From: Chaenocephalus aceratus
Lineage: Eukaryota; Chordata; Actinopteri; Perciformes; Channichthyidae
Length of the DNA: 64,000 nucleotides
Assembly: GCA_023974075.1 (NCBI GenBank)
Contig: JAMFTG010000049.1
Location: 578,501 to 642,500 of the forward strand
Direction: 5' to 3'
This document shows positions 48,113 to 60,738 of this stretch, piece after piece (the stretch's first letter is position 1; each line of letters opens with the position of its first letter). The translations under genes were made by a program, and so were the position numbers. The notes beneath the pieces are model-generated. The model did not search any database and was not told where the DNA came from. It saw only the letters and a program-made list of their open reading frames with translations.

Positions 48113-48451
48113 ATGAACAAGGATACACTGATGTGTGTTAGTGCACGAGTAATGCAGATATCACTGTGTACTCATTTGACAGTGAGGGAATATATCCGGT
48201 CTTATTGTGAAAACTTCGAGACCGGAAAAACTGTTTTCACCCACGCTAACTTTACATGGAAGCTGCACACACGTTATCCTGGCGAGACCTCAGATCATCT
48301 TCGTGATATCTATCACACTGTAGATCCTACACATCCACTGGACGTGGATTCTAAGAGTACAATATCACTTCTCTCCAGAAAGCTAATCAAAAAGCGTTTT
48401 AATGCCAAACTCTTCCACAATGTAGGATTTTCCAGAGAGGGTTATTTGTGA
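48113..48451 (+). CDS. Unrecognised small frame, copy 4
   Basis: A 112-codon frame with FTHANFTWKLHTRYPGETSD, IYHTVDPTHPLDVDSKSTI and KKRFNAKLFHNVGFSREGYL before the stop. Overlaps the right arm antisense. The longest member of the four-copy family; function unknown. Confidence 0.3.
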   Translation: MNKDTLMCVSARVMQISLCTHLTVREYIRSYCENFETGKTVFTHANFTWKLHTRYPGETSDHLRDIYHTVDPTHPLDVDSKSTISLLSRKLIKKRFNAKLFHNVGFSREGYL

Positions 48452-48682
48452 ATAAACGGGAGCATGTTGTTTCTCACACGACCACACTTTAAAACGTGGC
48501 TATGGGTCGTAATCTAAGGGGCTTAAACAATCAACCTCTTTGGTCGTGTTTTGTAGGAGGGCAGGCTGGTCTGTTTCTAAGGCCTTTTATTTGTGGTAGT
48601 CTGATCATTTCAACAAGAGAATAGAATCAAACTGAAAACATCGTAAATATGTTCCAGATACATGAAGCAGATAATGAACAGT

Positions 48683-48749
48683 GAAACTCGCTCATGGACT
48701 TTAAGGTGAAGACTTTAAGAAAAGGTTTTCCCACACTCTTTGTAGGAGC
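48683..48749 (-). pseudogene. C2H2 zinc-finger relic, right-arm copy
   Basis: Inverted counterpart of 36631-36696 with the same in-frame stop, so the decay predates the arm duplication. Confidence 0.55.
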
Positions 48750-48811
48750 CATTTTATGGCTGTTGCTGGCGTCTCAGTTTACCTTATTTATATGAATAGT
48801 GCAATATCAGG

Positions 48812-50815
48812 GTCTATGCAGGAATCCTGAAGTCAGATTTAATACCTTTGAAGACCTTTAAGACCCTTTCCATACATTTTAAGACCTCATCGCAACTTCC
48901 AGTTCTAACCGGTTACATTGGCGACACACTTTACCTCACATGTACTATATTGATTAGCTAAACAGAGTGCAGACAGACTAGCCTCCTCTCCACATGAACT
49001 TCACCCTCTCTGTGAAGGCCAGGGTTAATGCAGCATGCTGCTTTGCTGCTTCTGTGCTCTTTCATTCCAGTAGAACTCCTCAGAAACCAGTAGAAACCAG
49101 TATTTGACCAATAAACAAAACAATTGACAAAACTTTGAACTATGAAATATATTAAACTTTGGTGAGCTTCAGCGGGGTAATGCCATATAGGAGCTCCCTC
49201 ACAAACACCCAGGGGTTCAATTGGGCTGGGGCTGTCCGGGGCTAAGCCCGGCACAAGGACGATGCTCTGACGTCATCACCCTCACACATTTGTCTACAAA
49301 AAATATATATGTTAAGACTTTTCTCGTTCTTAATATAGACTATATTTAGGGTCGATATGTGTTGACCTTACTTTAAAATAGCAGATCTCTGTGACCGGAT
49401 ATAGTTTGGCTTAGACCCCGGCCCCACGAGGACGCATACAGTAAAACGCAAACGCAAAAAAGTCTTCCGTTCACACGCATTCGATTCATTAACGCGTCCG
49501 TTCACACTAGACCGCTGGAAATGCTGGAAACGCTGTAGTACATATGCCAGGCCTGTAAGTGGCGCTGCTGCAGCCACAAAATACACCAAAAGCAGCGAAG
49601 AAGACCCCGGAGCATGGTTGCCCTTCTGTTTATTCTCCGCGGTGGACGGCGTGTTCTCCTGCTGTATATCTCTCAGGTATACCCCCCCCACCGAGCGGAG
49701 CAACGAAACTTAAAATAAGAAGCAGCATTTTATGGCACGCTATGCATGGGGCCACCTTTACCTCTTTCACACCAACGCAACTCCGGTTCAAGCTCCGTTG
49801 CAGAGCTTTTCAGGTTCAGAACCAGTTCGTCGGTTTAGCTCTGGCTCTTTTCACACCGGCCAGAGTCCGACTGGTAATGCGTCGTTGCCTCATCGTTTGC
49901 GTCATGGCATAACCTTTGCGTGCCTGCTTCATAAAGCCAAACCGCGCGGATGAAATCAGTTGCATTCATTTCTTATGGCTCTATCTGCAGCTTTTCCAGA
50001 GTCATTTCTGTGGTTTAGTTATATTCTTATAAAAAAGTGTACTGTCAATAAAGGTTTTTTTAAAACACAACTGCTTCCGAGGTCGGTCTTATTTCTTAAG
50101 GTGGACTGAACCATGAGTGTGGAGTAATGTTGTATCTTTCATTTAAATGAACTGTAACCTTCACCCAGGTATGTAACAGCTGTTCTCAAATGAACACGTG
50201 AAGTAAAGTTTAATATTTATAGATTTATAGATGTATAATGAGTTATAATGAGGTGATCAACGTGAATGCTCAGGTTCCACCTTAACACGCAGACACGTTG
50301 CTTCACCATGAGCAGAAACCTTTATATATACAGTCTATGGCAGAAACACTGAAACTCTTAAGTTTCTCCATCGTTGTGTACAAACTGGATAAAACGCGCT
50401 TGGTGTTGTTGTTCAGGAGTTGATATGCCCTGCCCCCGCCTCGACGTAAGCGTGACGTATGCGGTGCTTTTGCTTTGGCCGGACAATTTTTGGTGCTTGA
50501 AAGGAACCGGATTCCGGAGCTAAGAGGCTGCTCCGCTGCGGTGTGAAGAGGAAAACCCGGTGCTTTTCAAGCTCCAGCTCCGAACCGGCCCTGAAACACC
50601 GTTGGTGTGAATGAGGTATCAGAGCCTCTCAGCCTGATACCTTGAGGGGGTTTCCCGACATGTCGTTGCAGTAAATTAAAGGGTGTTTCATGTTGTCGTT
50701 GTTGTGGACCTTCTTAATACCTTGGAAAATGCCGTTTAATACTTTTAATAGCCTTTTCGCTAAATTGATTTATCAACTTTTAATACTTTTTAAGACCCCG
50801 CGACACCCTGAATGT
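48812..50815. mobile_element. Composite hAT-ended element, right arm
   Basis: Inverted copy of 34551-36573, with ends CAGGGTCTATGCAGG and GCGACACCCTG. Contains the CATAGACTGTATATATAAA end at 50321-50339. Confidence 0.6.
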
Positions 50816-51139
50816 TATTTTGAACACTTGGTGGTGGGGTTATAAAAGGGGTCATAGGTGACAGGAGAGGAAGTGGACACAGGAGGAAGAGCATACCGAT
50901 TCTACCAGACGGCCAGCCCAGACGATGCTCATACTACAACTATTGACAGTATACTTAAACCTTGGTATGTAAAGCAATAAAACAGCGCGCTGTCGGCAGA
51001 CGGACAGAAAACGAAACTCAAAGGAACAGTGAACATTATGCCTGTCAATTCTGACGTTACGTCAACAGATGGCGCTGTTGGGATGGGATCTGTAATGGAA
51101 AAAAGGATTACCCAACACAAGGCCAATAGATGGGAATTG

Positions 51140-51145
51140 TTTATT
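51140..51145 (-). terminator. ZNF-C polyadenylation signal
   Basis: AATAAA on the minus strand in the context shared with units A and B. Confidence 0.6.
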
Positions 51146-51189
51146 GTAAACTGTGAAAAAAACAAATATGCTTAATTGCGGCTCCTACA

Positions 51190-52212
<1,023 letters not shown>

Positions 52213-52289
52213 GACAGACAGAGAAAGAGAGAAAGTCAATCTAAAAAGCATAAATACACAAGTTAACACATATATCATACATGCAATGG

Positions 52290-52470
52290 TCAGAAACTGT
52301 GGACAATACCCACAGGAGCAAGTTCAGGTGAAGTGTCTTGCCCAAGGACACACCGGCTTTACAGACGGGGGGTCCCAAGGCGCTCCCAGGCCAGCGAAGA
52401 TATATAATCCCTCCACCTGGTTCCTAGGTCTACCCCTGGTCTCTTCCCAGCTGGACGTGCCTGGAACACC
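52290..52470. repeat. Dispersed repeat fragment
   Basis: Contains GTGTCTTGCCCAAGGACAC and TTCCCAGCTGGACGTGCCTG, phrases I know from fish interspersed repeats. The exact class is not determined. Confidence 0.5.
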
Positions 52471-52474
52471 TCCC

Positions 52475-52863
52475 TAGGCTGCTGTGTGTATCTAGAGTAT
52501 TATTATACACACTGTTCATACTGCTCACAGGCTGCTGTGTGTATCTAGTGTATTAATACAGACTGTTCATACTGCTCACAGGCTGCTGTGTGTATCTAGT
52601 GTATTAATACACACTGTTCATACTGCTGTGTGTATCTAGTGTATTAATACAGACTGTTCATACTGCTCTCAGGCTGCTGTGTGTATCTAGTGTATTAATA
52701 CACACTGTTCATACTGCTCTCAGGCTGCTGTGTGTATCTAGTGTATTATACACACTGTTCATACTGCTCTCAGGCTGCTGTGTGTATCTAGTGTATTACT
52801 ACACATGTTCATACTGCTCTCAGGCTGCTGTGTGTATCTAGTGTATTAATACACACTGTTCAT
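52475..52863. repeat. About 50-bp minisatellite, eight units
   Basis: The unit begins GGCTGCTGTGTGTATCTAGT and ends CTGTTCATACTGCTCTCA; one unit lacks its first 6 bp or so. The flank to 52945 (GAAAAGTGCGCTTATAAATA then TTATTATTAT) looks like an interspersed-repeat 3' tail. Confidence 0.93.
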
Positions 52864-53059
52864 AATTTTTTATTTTGTAGCACTTTGAGTTTTGTTTACG
52901 CAAATGAAAAGTGCGCTTATAAATAAAATATATTATTATTATAAAGGAGATGCTTCAATATTAACAACTCAGGAGCTAACACGCTGAACAACCTTCATTA
53001 CGTGTTAGCGGAAGAAAAGTCTGACAAAGATGAGGCTGTTAAACGGGCAGCGGATCTGG

Positions 53060-53070
53060 TGGAGAGAGAG

Positions 53071-53124
<54 letters not shown>

Positions 53125-53130
53125 GAGAGA

Positions 53131-53163
<33 letters not shown>

Positions 53164-53236
53164 GAGAGAGGAGAGGGAGAGAGGAGAGGGAGGAGAGAGA
53201 GGGAGAGGAGAGAGAGAGAAGAGAGAGAGAGAGAGA
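53060..53236. repeat. (GA)n microsatellite
   Basis: Interrupted GA/GAGG tract; the inverted partner of 29847-29970. Frames across it are artefacts. Confidence 0.95.
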
Positions 53237-53717
53237 CCTCCTGTCCTCTCAACTCTTATTAATCCGGTACCGGACAATTGTTATTTGCTCCTACTCTGAA
53301 CCGAGTGTTGCTCCCGACCCGGCCTCTGGGCTGCACTTCCCGCCCGCCCCGTCTAACTGCACAGAAAGCGGCGAGATGCATTTAGGAATCCACAAGTAGA
53401 ACCCAAACTAACACTTCTAAACGAACAATGGCGGACACGTACAATGTGCGAATGAGTTCTGCCTTTTGTAAACTGAATGTATCAATTAACTTGTCAATAC
53501 ATCGGGGCCAAAACGTCCACTTGGCCGATTATCTTCCGTCACTGCATCGAGACCCGAATCGTCCACGACCGCATCGCAATGCATCGTAGAAACGTTATTT
53601 TCAACACCCCTATTGTTCGCCGGAAAAGTCGATTGAAAGATCTACTTGTCCGATATTGTAAATAACACGTCCCGGACGGTGGGACGTGTACTTTTCCGCA
53701 CACTGGTCTGTATACGG

Positions 53718-54795
53718 TAGGGGTGTAACGGTTCACAAACATTTTGGTTCCGTACGTACCTCGGGTTTTAGGTCACGGTTCAGTCCGGTACGTTTTCGGT
53801 ACCGCAGAAGAACAATTTTCACAAAAGATAAAAATATATCGTTTTTTAAATTATTATTAAACTGAATATTCACTCAAATAAATACAGAATCTAATGAAAT
53901 GAACATTGAGGTGCAGCATGTGGATGAACTGAAATAACCTCATCTGAACTGCACTGTTCCTGAGCAGCAGCTTGGCATCAGGACTTGCTTGTCGTTGTGT
54001 TTTCATGTCGTCTAAAGAAAGATGAACTCGTCCACATGGCTGCAGAAAGGGCAGATCTGCTGGCACTAGCATGTCTCCTGCTGTGGAGAACACCCTCTCT
54101 AGGGACAGAGGCAGCACAGCCAGGTAGCGCTTTGCTACCATGGCAACACGAGGATTACTTGGCGTTGGTAATAGCTCTGGCTCGGTTGAACTCTCTGCGA
54201 GCGGTGGAGGGGCTACATGTTAGCGGGAGTTGGGTTTGCACTTCAGTCTGTTTTCTTTTGGTACCGGTGATATTCACGTTCGGTGATGCCTTTTCAAATG
54301 AGTGAAGCTCGATGTATTGCCAGCCGCGTAATGTATAACTGGATAGTATCTTCATTATTTAAAATATAAGGTGTCTAAAAATGAAAACCGTATTTTCAGT
54401 TTGGCAACCAAAAGCTGATGCCTGGCTGCCAGCCTGGCAACCACTTTTAAAAGTTAGCGTTGAGCCCTGCGGAGACTTCAATGATGCTGGAGCATTTTCG
54501 AGCTCAACTTTATCTGCGTTTGCCATTTCGAAGTTCCTCAAATTACTGGTTACATTTGAACGCATCCCTGTGACCAGCTTCTCATAGTATGCCTCTCGTC
54601 CAATGAAATGACTTGGCCCGGCCCGGAGCATGGGCTGCAGGAACATGCTACTCGAACACTGCCACGCAGCACCTGAGCTTACTTCCAAAACGTTTTTCAC
54701 GTTCTCAATTTTTTTACGTTTAACGTTATATTCGTTTGGTACACACGTGTCCCGCACCCAATAATTTCGGTACGGGTACGTATACCGTTGCAGTG
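53718..54795 (-). mobile_element. Internally deleted hAT (ZBED-like), copy C
   Basis: Left end TAGGGGTGTAACGGTTCAC; right end (inward) TGCAACGGTATACGTACCC. Minus-strand codons keep the N-terminal NADKVELENAPASLKSPQG region (about 54500) and the C-terminal AKRYLAVLPLSLERVFSTAG (about 54120) with nothing between. A complete-ended version of 28563-29580. Confidence 0.82.
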
Positions 54796-54799
54796 CATG

Positions 54800-55320
54800 A
54801 CTTTAAGGATTAGCTTAGATGGCCTTGAGCCCAATAGAAATTGCCCTGAAAATTGCACGTGGACCAAATGGCACGAAGGGTTTGGGCCTCCCCCTAGAAC
54901 ATGTGTTCCGTTTCATGTTCATGTAACTGAAATCCAAATACAGAAAAAAGTTGTACAGATGTATTTTTGATCCACACATATTAGTTTTCCGGTTAAAACC
55001 TCTGCACCTGCAAACAACCCGCTCTCTGTGCACGGATCGCTGTGTGGGAAGTAATTTTTTCTAATCAGATTCTAAGCCAATGAGGGTAGATTTCTTGCGT
55101 TCATGACGTAGCGCTTCATGTAAGCATGTGCGCAGTCCGGAGCTGACAGCTCCATGGAACCTGCCTGCAGGGCTAATGTCAGGACACCTCCACTCTCAGG
55201 ACAGCGCCACTTTCCGAACCCTTGATGAATGCTTGTGTACAAAAACTGCAGGCAAAACCGTTTTAAATGTGTGTTTCCTGTGTGGCGGATACAGCTGCTT
55301 TATTTATGTCTATTCAGACT
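54800..55320. other. Unassigned sequence
   Basis: No recognised coding or mobile-element motif. It is an insertion relative to unit B. Confidence 0.35.
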
Positions 55321-55324
55321 CAGC

Positions 55325-56235
55325 TCTCTGATTAAAGCTTCTTTTAAATGTGGATCAAACCAAGGTAATGCTCTTTCAAAAGCTAAAAAGACTCCAGAGC
55401 CTGTTTTAGATATTGTAACTACGCAAGGAACAAAACTGAAGTTGTTGCCTGTTACAAACACCTTGGTATCTGGCTTGATGACTGTCTCTCTTTTAAACTT
55501 CATGCCAATAACCTGCTAAAAAAAACTGAGGGTTAGGCTAGGGTTCTTTTTCAGAAACACGTTCTGCTTCTCGCTTGAGGCCAGGAAAAGGCTCTGTGAC
55601 CTTTGACCTGTGCTGGACTCTGGTGATCTGGTCTATATGAATGCACCTGCCAATTGCCTGGTCAGGTTAGATGCTGCGTATCACAGCGCTCTGAGATTTG
55701 TGACTAACTGTAAAGCATTAACCCATCACTGCACCCTGTATGCAAGGGCTGGTTTGCCTTCACTAACTGTACGGAGGCTCAGTCACTGGTACATTTTTAT
55801 TTACAAAGCCATGTTAGGGAAACTTCCATCTTATATCTGCTCCCTGATCTCACGGAGAGTTGTAAGTGGCTACTGCCTGAGATCGAATGCTGTGGTTTTA
55901 TTAAATGTGCCAACTGCTAGGACTGTCTTAGGGAAGCAGCTTCTAGATGCAGCTCCTCTGTCTTGGAACAGTCTGCAAATTAAATGGAACTGAACAATCT
56001 GGTGCCACTAAATGTTTTTAAAGCTCGATTGGATGCTACTCAATCAGAAGCTATTGGTACCTGTTTATGTGGATAATTATGTAAATGATGCTGATGATGT
56101 CCTTTTGTTGTTTCTGTTTATGTTTTTATGTTTCATGTGAACTACTTGAGCAGTCTCCCTTGGAAAAGAGATCAATGATCTCAATGGGATTTTATCTGTA
56201 TAAATAAAGGTTTGAAATGAAATGAAATGAATGTC
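55325..56235 (+). pseudogene. LINE RT C-terminus and 3' end (5'-truncated)
   Basis: The translated order fits the end of a CR1/L2-like LINE: LLPVTNTLVSG, KLRVRLGFFFRN, LDSGDLVYMNAPAN, AYHSALRFVTNCKALTHHC, LTVRRLSHWYIFIYKA and PLSWNSLQ. One frame is open from 55610 to 55993. The 3' end is a short ATGAA-repeat tail at 56210-56232, typical of these elements. The catalytic RT core is absent. Confidence 0.75.
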
Positions 56236-56334
56236 TGTATGAAGCTGTGTGAGTGTGGAGGGAGCAGCTACAGGTTAGCTTAGCCTAATCGATCAGTGCA
56301 CTACGAAGCCAGTGCTAGACAGTGACCTATCAAC

Positions 56335-56364
56335 GGGGGGGGGGCCGGGGCCGGGGCCGGGGGG
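56335..56364 (+). other. G-quadruplex-forming GGGGCC repeat
   Basis: A run of ten G followed by GGGGCC units and a final six-G run. At least four G4 tracts are spaced by CC, which satisfies a G-quadruplex pattern on the plus strand. Confidence 0.85.
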
Positions 56365-56510
56365 CCCTATCAGGAAAGCTGGATCTAAGCGATATGAACC
56401 GCGAAGCACACAAAATGGCGACGTCAGAGTTCCCGTTAGCCGGAAAACCTAAATCTCTTCGGTCAAAATAATTTCCCTTTAGCGCAATACCGCTTCAGTT
56501 GCGCCACTTA

Positions 56511-56985
56511 TGTGACAGACAAGTAGAGTATGTGACAGACAAGAAGAGTATGTGACAGACAAGAAGAGGATGTGACAGACAAGAAGAGGATGTGACAGAC
56601 AAGAAGAGTATGTGACAGACAAGAAGAGGATGTGACAGACAAGAAGAGTATGTGACAGACAAGAAGAGGATGTGACAGACAAGAAGAGGATGTGACAGAC
56701 AAGAAGAGTATGTGACAGACAAGAAGAGGATGTGACAGACAGAAGAGGATGTGACAGACAGAAGAGGATGTGACAGACAAGAAGAGTATGTGACAGACAA
56801 GAAGAGTATGTGACAGACAAGAAGAGGATGTGACAGACAAGAGAGTATGTGACAGACAAGAAGAGGATGTGACAGACAAGAAGAGGATGTGACAGACAAG
56901 AAGAGTATGTGACAGACAAGAAGAGTATGTGACAGACAAGAAGAGTATGTGACAGACAAGAAGAGTATGTGACAGACCAGAAGAG
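56511..56985. repeat. 20-bp minisatellite, 24 units
   Basis: The unit is TGTGACAGACAAGAAGAGTA, with G/T variation at position 19 and a few 19-bp units. The paralogous site at 28508-28555 has about two units. Serine/leucine-rich frames on the minus strand are artefacts. Confidence 0.97.
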
Positions 56986-57149
56986 TCAACTCTAATGTCT
57001 AACACGTAATGTGGAGAAAGAGATGTCCTGGATGGGTTGATTGTGCGTTGATCTGTTGGTAATGCCTCGGGGTTCCGGTGGGCATGTAAACAAATGCATA
57101 ATGCTGCGCTATACTTTGCGGCCTCACCCGGTTGCATAGCGACACTTAT

Positions 57150-57535
57150 TGTTCAGGTGTCTTTTAATAAGCAGGTAGTCTATCATTAGCTAGAACTAGC
57201 TGCATCTGATCGATATGGACATAAACGCGAGTGAAGTCTGATCTGACGGGAGAGAGAGATCAGCTGCAGCGGTGAGCGGACAAAACACACACTTCAGGTT
57301 AGAATATCACACGTAGCTATTTAATGACCTCTCAAAACCGTAACTAGTTATAGATATGTTTAGTTTCACTGTCGGGTCCCTCATTACTGGATCCGCGAGC
57401 TGCATGATACTGGCATGATAGATTGCCCGATGGGGCACCCAGCAGGTGAGGCTTCCTTGCCCGAGCTAGATACTAGACGGCCCCGGGCCATCGGGCAGTT
57501 CTTAATGTCGAGCCCTGCGTCACACCCCTAGTAGA
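57150..57535. other. Unassigned sequence, insertion relative to unit B
   Basis: Lies between two segments that are adjacent in unit B (near 28330). No motif recognised. Confidence 0.35.
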
Positions 57536-57633
57536 TGGCGCTCCGAGCTGAATAAGGGCGTCAAATGAAGGCAAGACGCCCGCCTGGCGGAAACGCTGGA
57601 TTAGGAATATCTTGTGATGAAGTGCACACTGAC

Positions 57634-57675
57634 CTGAGCTCCAGGGGCCTCCTTCTTCTCCTCCATGCTGCTCAT
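57634..57675 (-). CDS. ZNF-C first coding exon
   Basis: Identical MSSMEEKKEAPGAQ exon with an intact donor. Its downstream partner exon is a pseudogene, so this exon probably has no functional product. Confidence 0.6.
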
Positions 57676-58734
57676 CAGCTGTCCTGATGAAGACCACAGA
57701 GCTGCTTCATTATTAATATAATACAAATATTTAGATATAATTCATCATAAACTGTCAGCAGTGAAGAGGAGGAATTCAAAGAGTATATTCAATGATATGT
57801 TCTATTTCTAGATGCTTCTATGTAGTGTTTTATCACACCACGTGCAGTGCCTTGTCTCATCTATGCTGCTGTGACGTAAACATGGTCCAAATGGATCCAT
57901 GTGGTCAATGTGATGCTAAGCAGAGGAGAACATGGTAGAAAGGTCAGATAGTTATCAACGTTACATGCACATTACTTTAACCATTACGATAACAACTTGG
58001 TTTTCTGTGTAAATTATTATTAATATAATACAAATATTTAGATATAATTCATCATAATCTGTGTAGCAACTTACATTCTAACTTACAGCTCACAGTTTGT
58101 TCACTTTTACTTCATTAAAATGACTTTATTCACATAGAAAGTGACATTAATGGATGTTTGAACCACGGTTATAACGCTATCCGTGTGAAACTATCACTAA
58201 GTTAACACAGAAAGCAAACATTAGCTAGTGAGACTGTTTAATGTACTCCATGTATACAGTCTTTTCTGTATATTGTGTATTCTTTAGATACTCTAGTGAT
58301 ATGTGTCCTGTGTGTATACTTGCTGCTAATGCTTCATTTTTTATCTTATTGCATCTTTTAAATATGTTTAACTCGTGTAATGCCTGAAAACACTTCTGCT
58401 GGGACACAATCATTTCCCAGTTTAAGATAAATCATTATTTAAATAAAGTATATCTATTTATCTAATGAGCTAAACCGTCGCTTAGCTTAGCGTTAGCAGC
58501 TAACTGAAGAACCCCATTCATTTCAATGGGAAAAATGCTACGTCGCGGTGAATGGCGATGCTAATAAGCTAGTTAGCATACCTTTAAAACCATATCTATG
58601 GCAAAGAGCACCAACACAACAACTCTAACCGTCTTAAAGACAACTGGTGTAATAAATAACTAACATAAAGTCAGCTGAGCATTACAAATCAACTGTTACT
58701 CACCAGAGCAGAACTGGAATTATTGTAGCCGATA

Positions 58735-58975
58735 GCCGTTAGCTTTCAGACTTTAGCTGTTAGCCGGTAGCTGTTAGCCAGTAGCTGTTAGACTTTAGCT
58801 GTTAGCCGGTAGCTGTTAGCCAGTAGCTGTTAGACTTTAGCTGTTAGCTTTCAGACTGTGGCTGTTAGACTGTAGCTGTTAGACTTTAGCTGTTAGACTT
58901 TAGCTGTTAGCTTTTAGACGGTAGCTGTTAGCCTGTAGCTGTTAGACGGTAGCTGTTAGACTGTAGCTGTTAGAC
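58735..58975. repeat. TAGCTGTTAG minisatellite
   Basis: About 18 imperfect 13-bp units of the TAGCTGTTAGACT type. Units A (13998-14062) and B (27090-27175) carry only a handful. Confidence 0.9.
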
Positions 58976-59159
58976 TTTATTTAAAGATAGATTGAGACTA
59001 TTTTTGTCGCACATTTTAAAGTTTTTTTGTGAGTTTCTTTCTTCCAAGATTATAGCTGTTGTGTTAAATAAGATAACTTCTGATTCGTGATTAACTGTAA
59101 GCTAAGAGGTGTAAATACACTTAATGAAACCTCTGCAGGTGTTTAATCCACTCACCTCT

Positions 59160-59329
59160 TCTTTTCTCCTTCTTCTTCTCTCGTTTTGGCGAGAAGGGTC
59201 GAGCTGCGGCCGCCATAGATATATATAAACACTAGATGGCTCATGGGAGATTTTCCAGCGTAGCTGACCGGCCGCCATCTTGCTACAGTCAACAGTTACT
59301 CTGATTCGCGTTATGGTAGCTGTTGTAAG
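59160..59329 (+). promoter_or_regulatory. Presumed divergent promoter and THAP-gene non-coding exon 1
   Basis: Plus-strand GTTGTAAG followed by the donor GTGAGT at 59330 ends a putative 5' UTR exon. In the opposite direction the ZNF-C exon 1 donor lies at 59156. Between them is GGCCGCCATCTTG (59270-59282), a perfect YY1-type site on the minus strand. Bidirectional promoter activity is inferred from this spacing. Confidence 0.45.
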
Positions 59330-59683
59330 GTGAGTGATCTGCACAAAAATACTCTTAACTCACTGAAATCTTGACTGATTTACAAACGGTTTGGTTTATT
59401 ATAAACATGATTAGCATGGCTATGATACAGGATGCTTGGACATGTTGAAATTGCAGCTTTTCTTTGTGTATGTGGTTGTATTTATTAGCTGGCTAATAAC
59501 AAGAGGCTGTCAGTGAGACCTAGTATTACAAAGTTGACCCAGCAACTTTCCACCAGTGGGAGAGGCAGAACTGCTCTTTCTTTTCAACACAACTTAAGTT
59601 ACACATGATTTCTTCCACGTGGTTTGGCTTGTTAAAAACATCTTGCATTATGATACAGGAATTTGCTGGCTTTGTGTTTACAG

Positions 59684-59775
59684 AAGTTCCTGACTATGCC
59701 GGACTTGTGTGCAGCCTACGGATGCTCTAATCACCGCAGTCTGGAAACAAGAACCCGTGGGATCACCTTTCACGT
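59684..59775 (+). CDS. THAP-domain protein, first coding exon
   Basis: The acceptor GTGTTTACAG precedes 59684. ATG at 59696 opens MPDLCAAYGCSNHRSLETRT then RGITFH, and a donor (GTGTAAG or GTAAGA) follows at 59774-59776. The M-P-x-x-C-A-A-Y-G-C-x-N start, with the first two zinc-binding Cys, is the signature of THAP DNA-binding domains. The rest of the domain (second Cys-His pair, AVPTIF end) would lie in later exons. None appears before the Gypsy LTR at 60077, which may have disrupted the gene. It could be a host THAP gene or a P-element-like transposase. Confidence 0.65.
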
Positions 59776-60076
59776 GTAAGATATGACAATATTATGACTA
59801 AAATCAGGATAATCGTTAATTACTTAGTGGATGTATGTACATTACAAGTCCTGCTACACAGGATCAGCGGGGCTATGTGAGAATAGTATTGCAAGATTGT
59901 TGTTGACCCAGCCTCTTTAGAATATGTTGTTACCATTTCTTTACACAATTATTTAATGTTTCTATTGGACACCTTTTTTATTACTCTTAGTGTGGTTGTC
60001 TTATTCTTAAAGTAGGCTATACATACATGCATACATACCAAAAATATGATAATTTCGGTGTGTGTTTTTGTCCTAC

Positions 60077-60471
60077 TGTTACGTTCCCTTGTAGAGCTAG
60101 GGATACCAAGGGAAGTAGCGACACACCAGATAGCCGGACGAGAGAAAAAGGAGAGGAAACGGAAGGCTGAAGGAGGTTAAGTGAGGTTTTAATCCGTCAA
60201 ATACGTAAGGCGGCTCACCAGCCACCCTACAACACAATGGTACAATAAACAACACAACTAGGCTGGGTTGTACACAGAGACAGGCTGCACACATGCAGCC
60301 AGACGAGAAGGAGAGAAAGAAGGGCCTCACTGCCGTCCTCCTCCGGTCCTATATGGAATCCTTGATTGCAAAGTAGGAGCACCTGGGAAGAGGCTGCACC
60401 TGGGGACAATCAGAGGGAGAGAGAGGAAAACACACACACGCCCACACCCACACACACTACGGCACGTAACA
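60077..60471 (-). mobile_element. Gypsy (Gmr1-like) 3' LTR
   Basis: Bounded by TGTTACG and CGTAACA (TG...CA, inverted). On the minus strand it is preceded by a polypurine tract (ATGGGGGGAAG at 60472-60482). The 5' LTR lies beyond the right edge, so the target duplication cannot be read. Confidence 0.85.
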
Positions 60472-60544
60472 CTTCCCCCCATAAAACCAAACCAGTGTTT
60501 GGCCACAGTTACCAACAACACTCCACCGGTTGGACAGATCGTGA

Positions 60545-60738
60545 AGTCTCACCCGCGGGACAGTACATCGGCCACAACATTATCTGCTCCTTTCTTGTAG
60601 TTGATGACGATGTTGAAGTCTTGTGCCAACAGGGCCCAGCGCATCAACCGCTGGTTGTGGTTGAACATCTGGGACAAAAATACGGGTGGGTTGTGGTCGG
60701 TGTACACCACCACTGGCGTTGAACTGGACGTCGCCTCG
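60545..60738 (-). pseudogene. Gypsy RNase H C-terminal remnant
   Basis: The minus-strand frame reads VVVYTDHNPPVFLSQMFNHN, QRLMRWALLAQDFN and ADNVVADVLSRG then stop. This is the end of a Gypsy RNase H (TDHNP and ADxLSR motifs). It lies downstream of integrase and in another frame. The whole RT and most of RNase H are deleted at a junction near 60735-60760. Confidence 0.8.

Larger units (their letters stand above)
47640..51134 (-). repeat. Right arm of the large inverted repeat (3' flank of ZNF-C)
   Basis: Inverted counterpart of 34218-37740. Private differences include poly-G length (CCCCCCCC at about 49682 against a longer G run at 35690) and small indels. Confidence 0.9.
57536..59155 (-). 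repeat. ZNF unit C 5' module (intron 1 and coding exon 1)
   Basis: Direct copy of 12940-14184 and inverted copy of 26912-28330, extended by a TAGCTGTTAG minisatellite. Confidence 0.87.

Noticed and set aside
53002..53299. Arg/Glu-rich or Ser/Leu-rich frames
   Set aside because: They are translations of the (GA)n microsatellite.
56511..56985. CRISPR-like appearance of regular 20-bp repeats
   Set aside because: The units are contiguous with no unique spacers, and the genome is eukaryotic; it is a minisatellite.
56479..57137. Ser/Leu/Cys-rich minus-strand frames up to 209 codons
   Set aside because: They are translations of the 20-bp minisatellite in three phases; unit length variation would break any protein.
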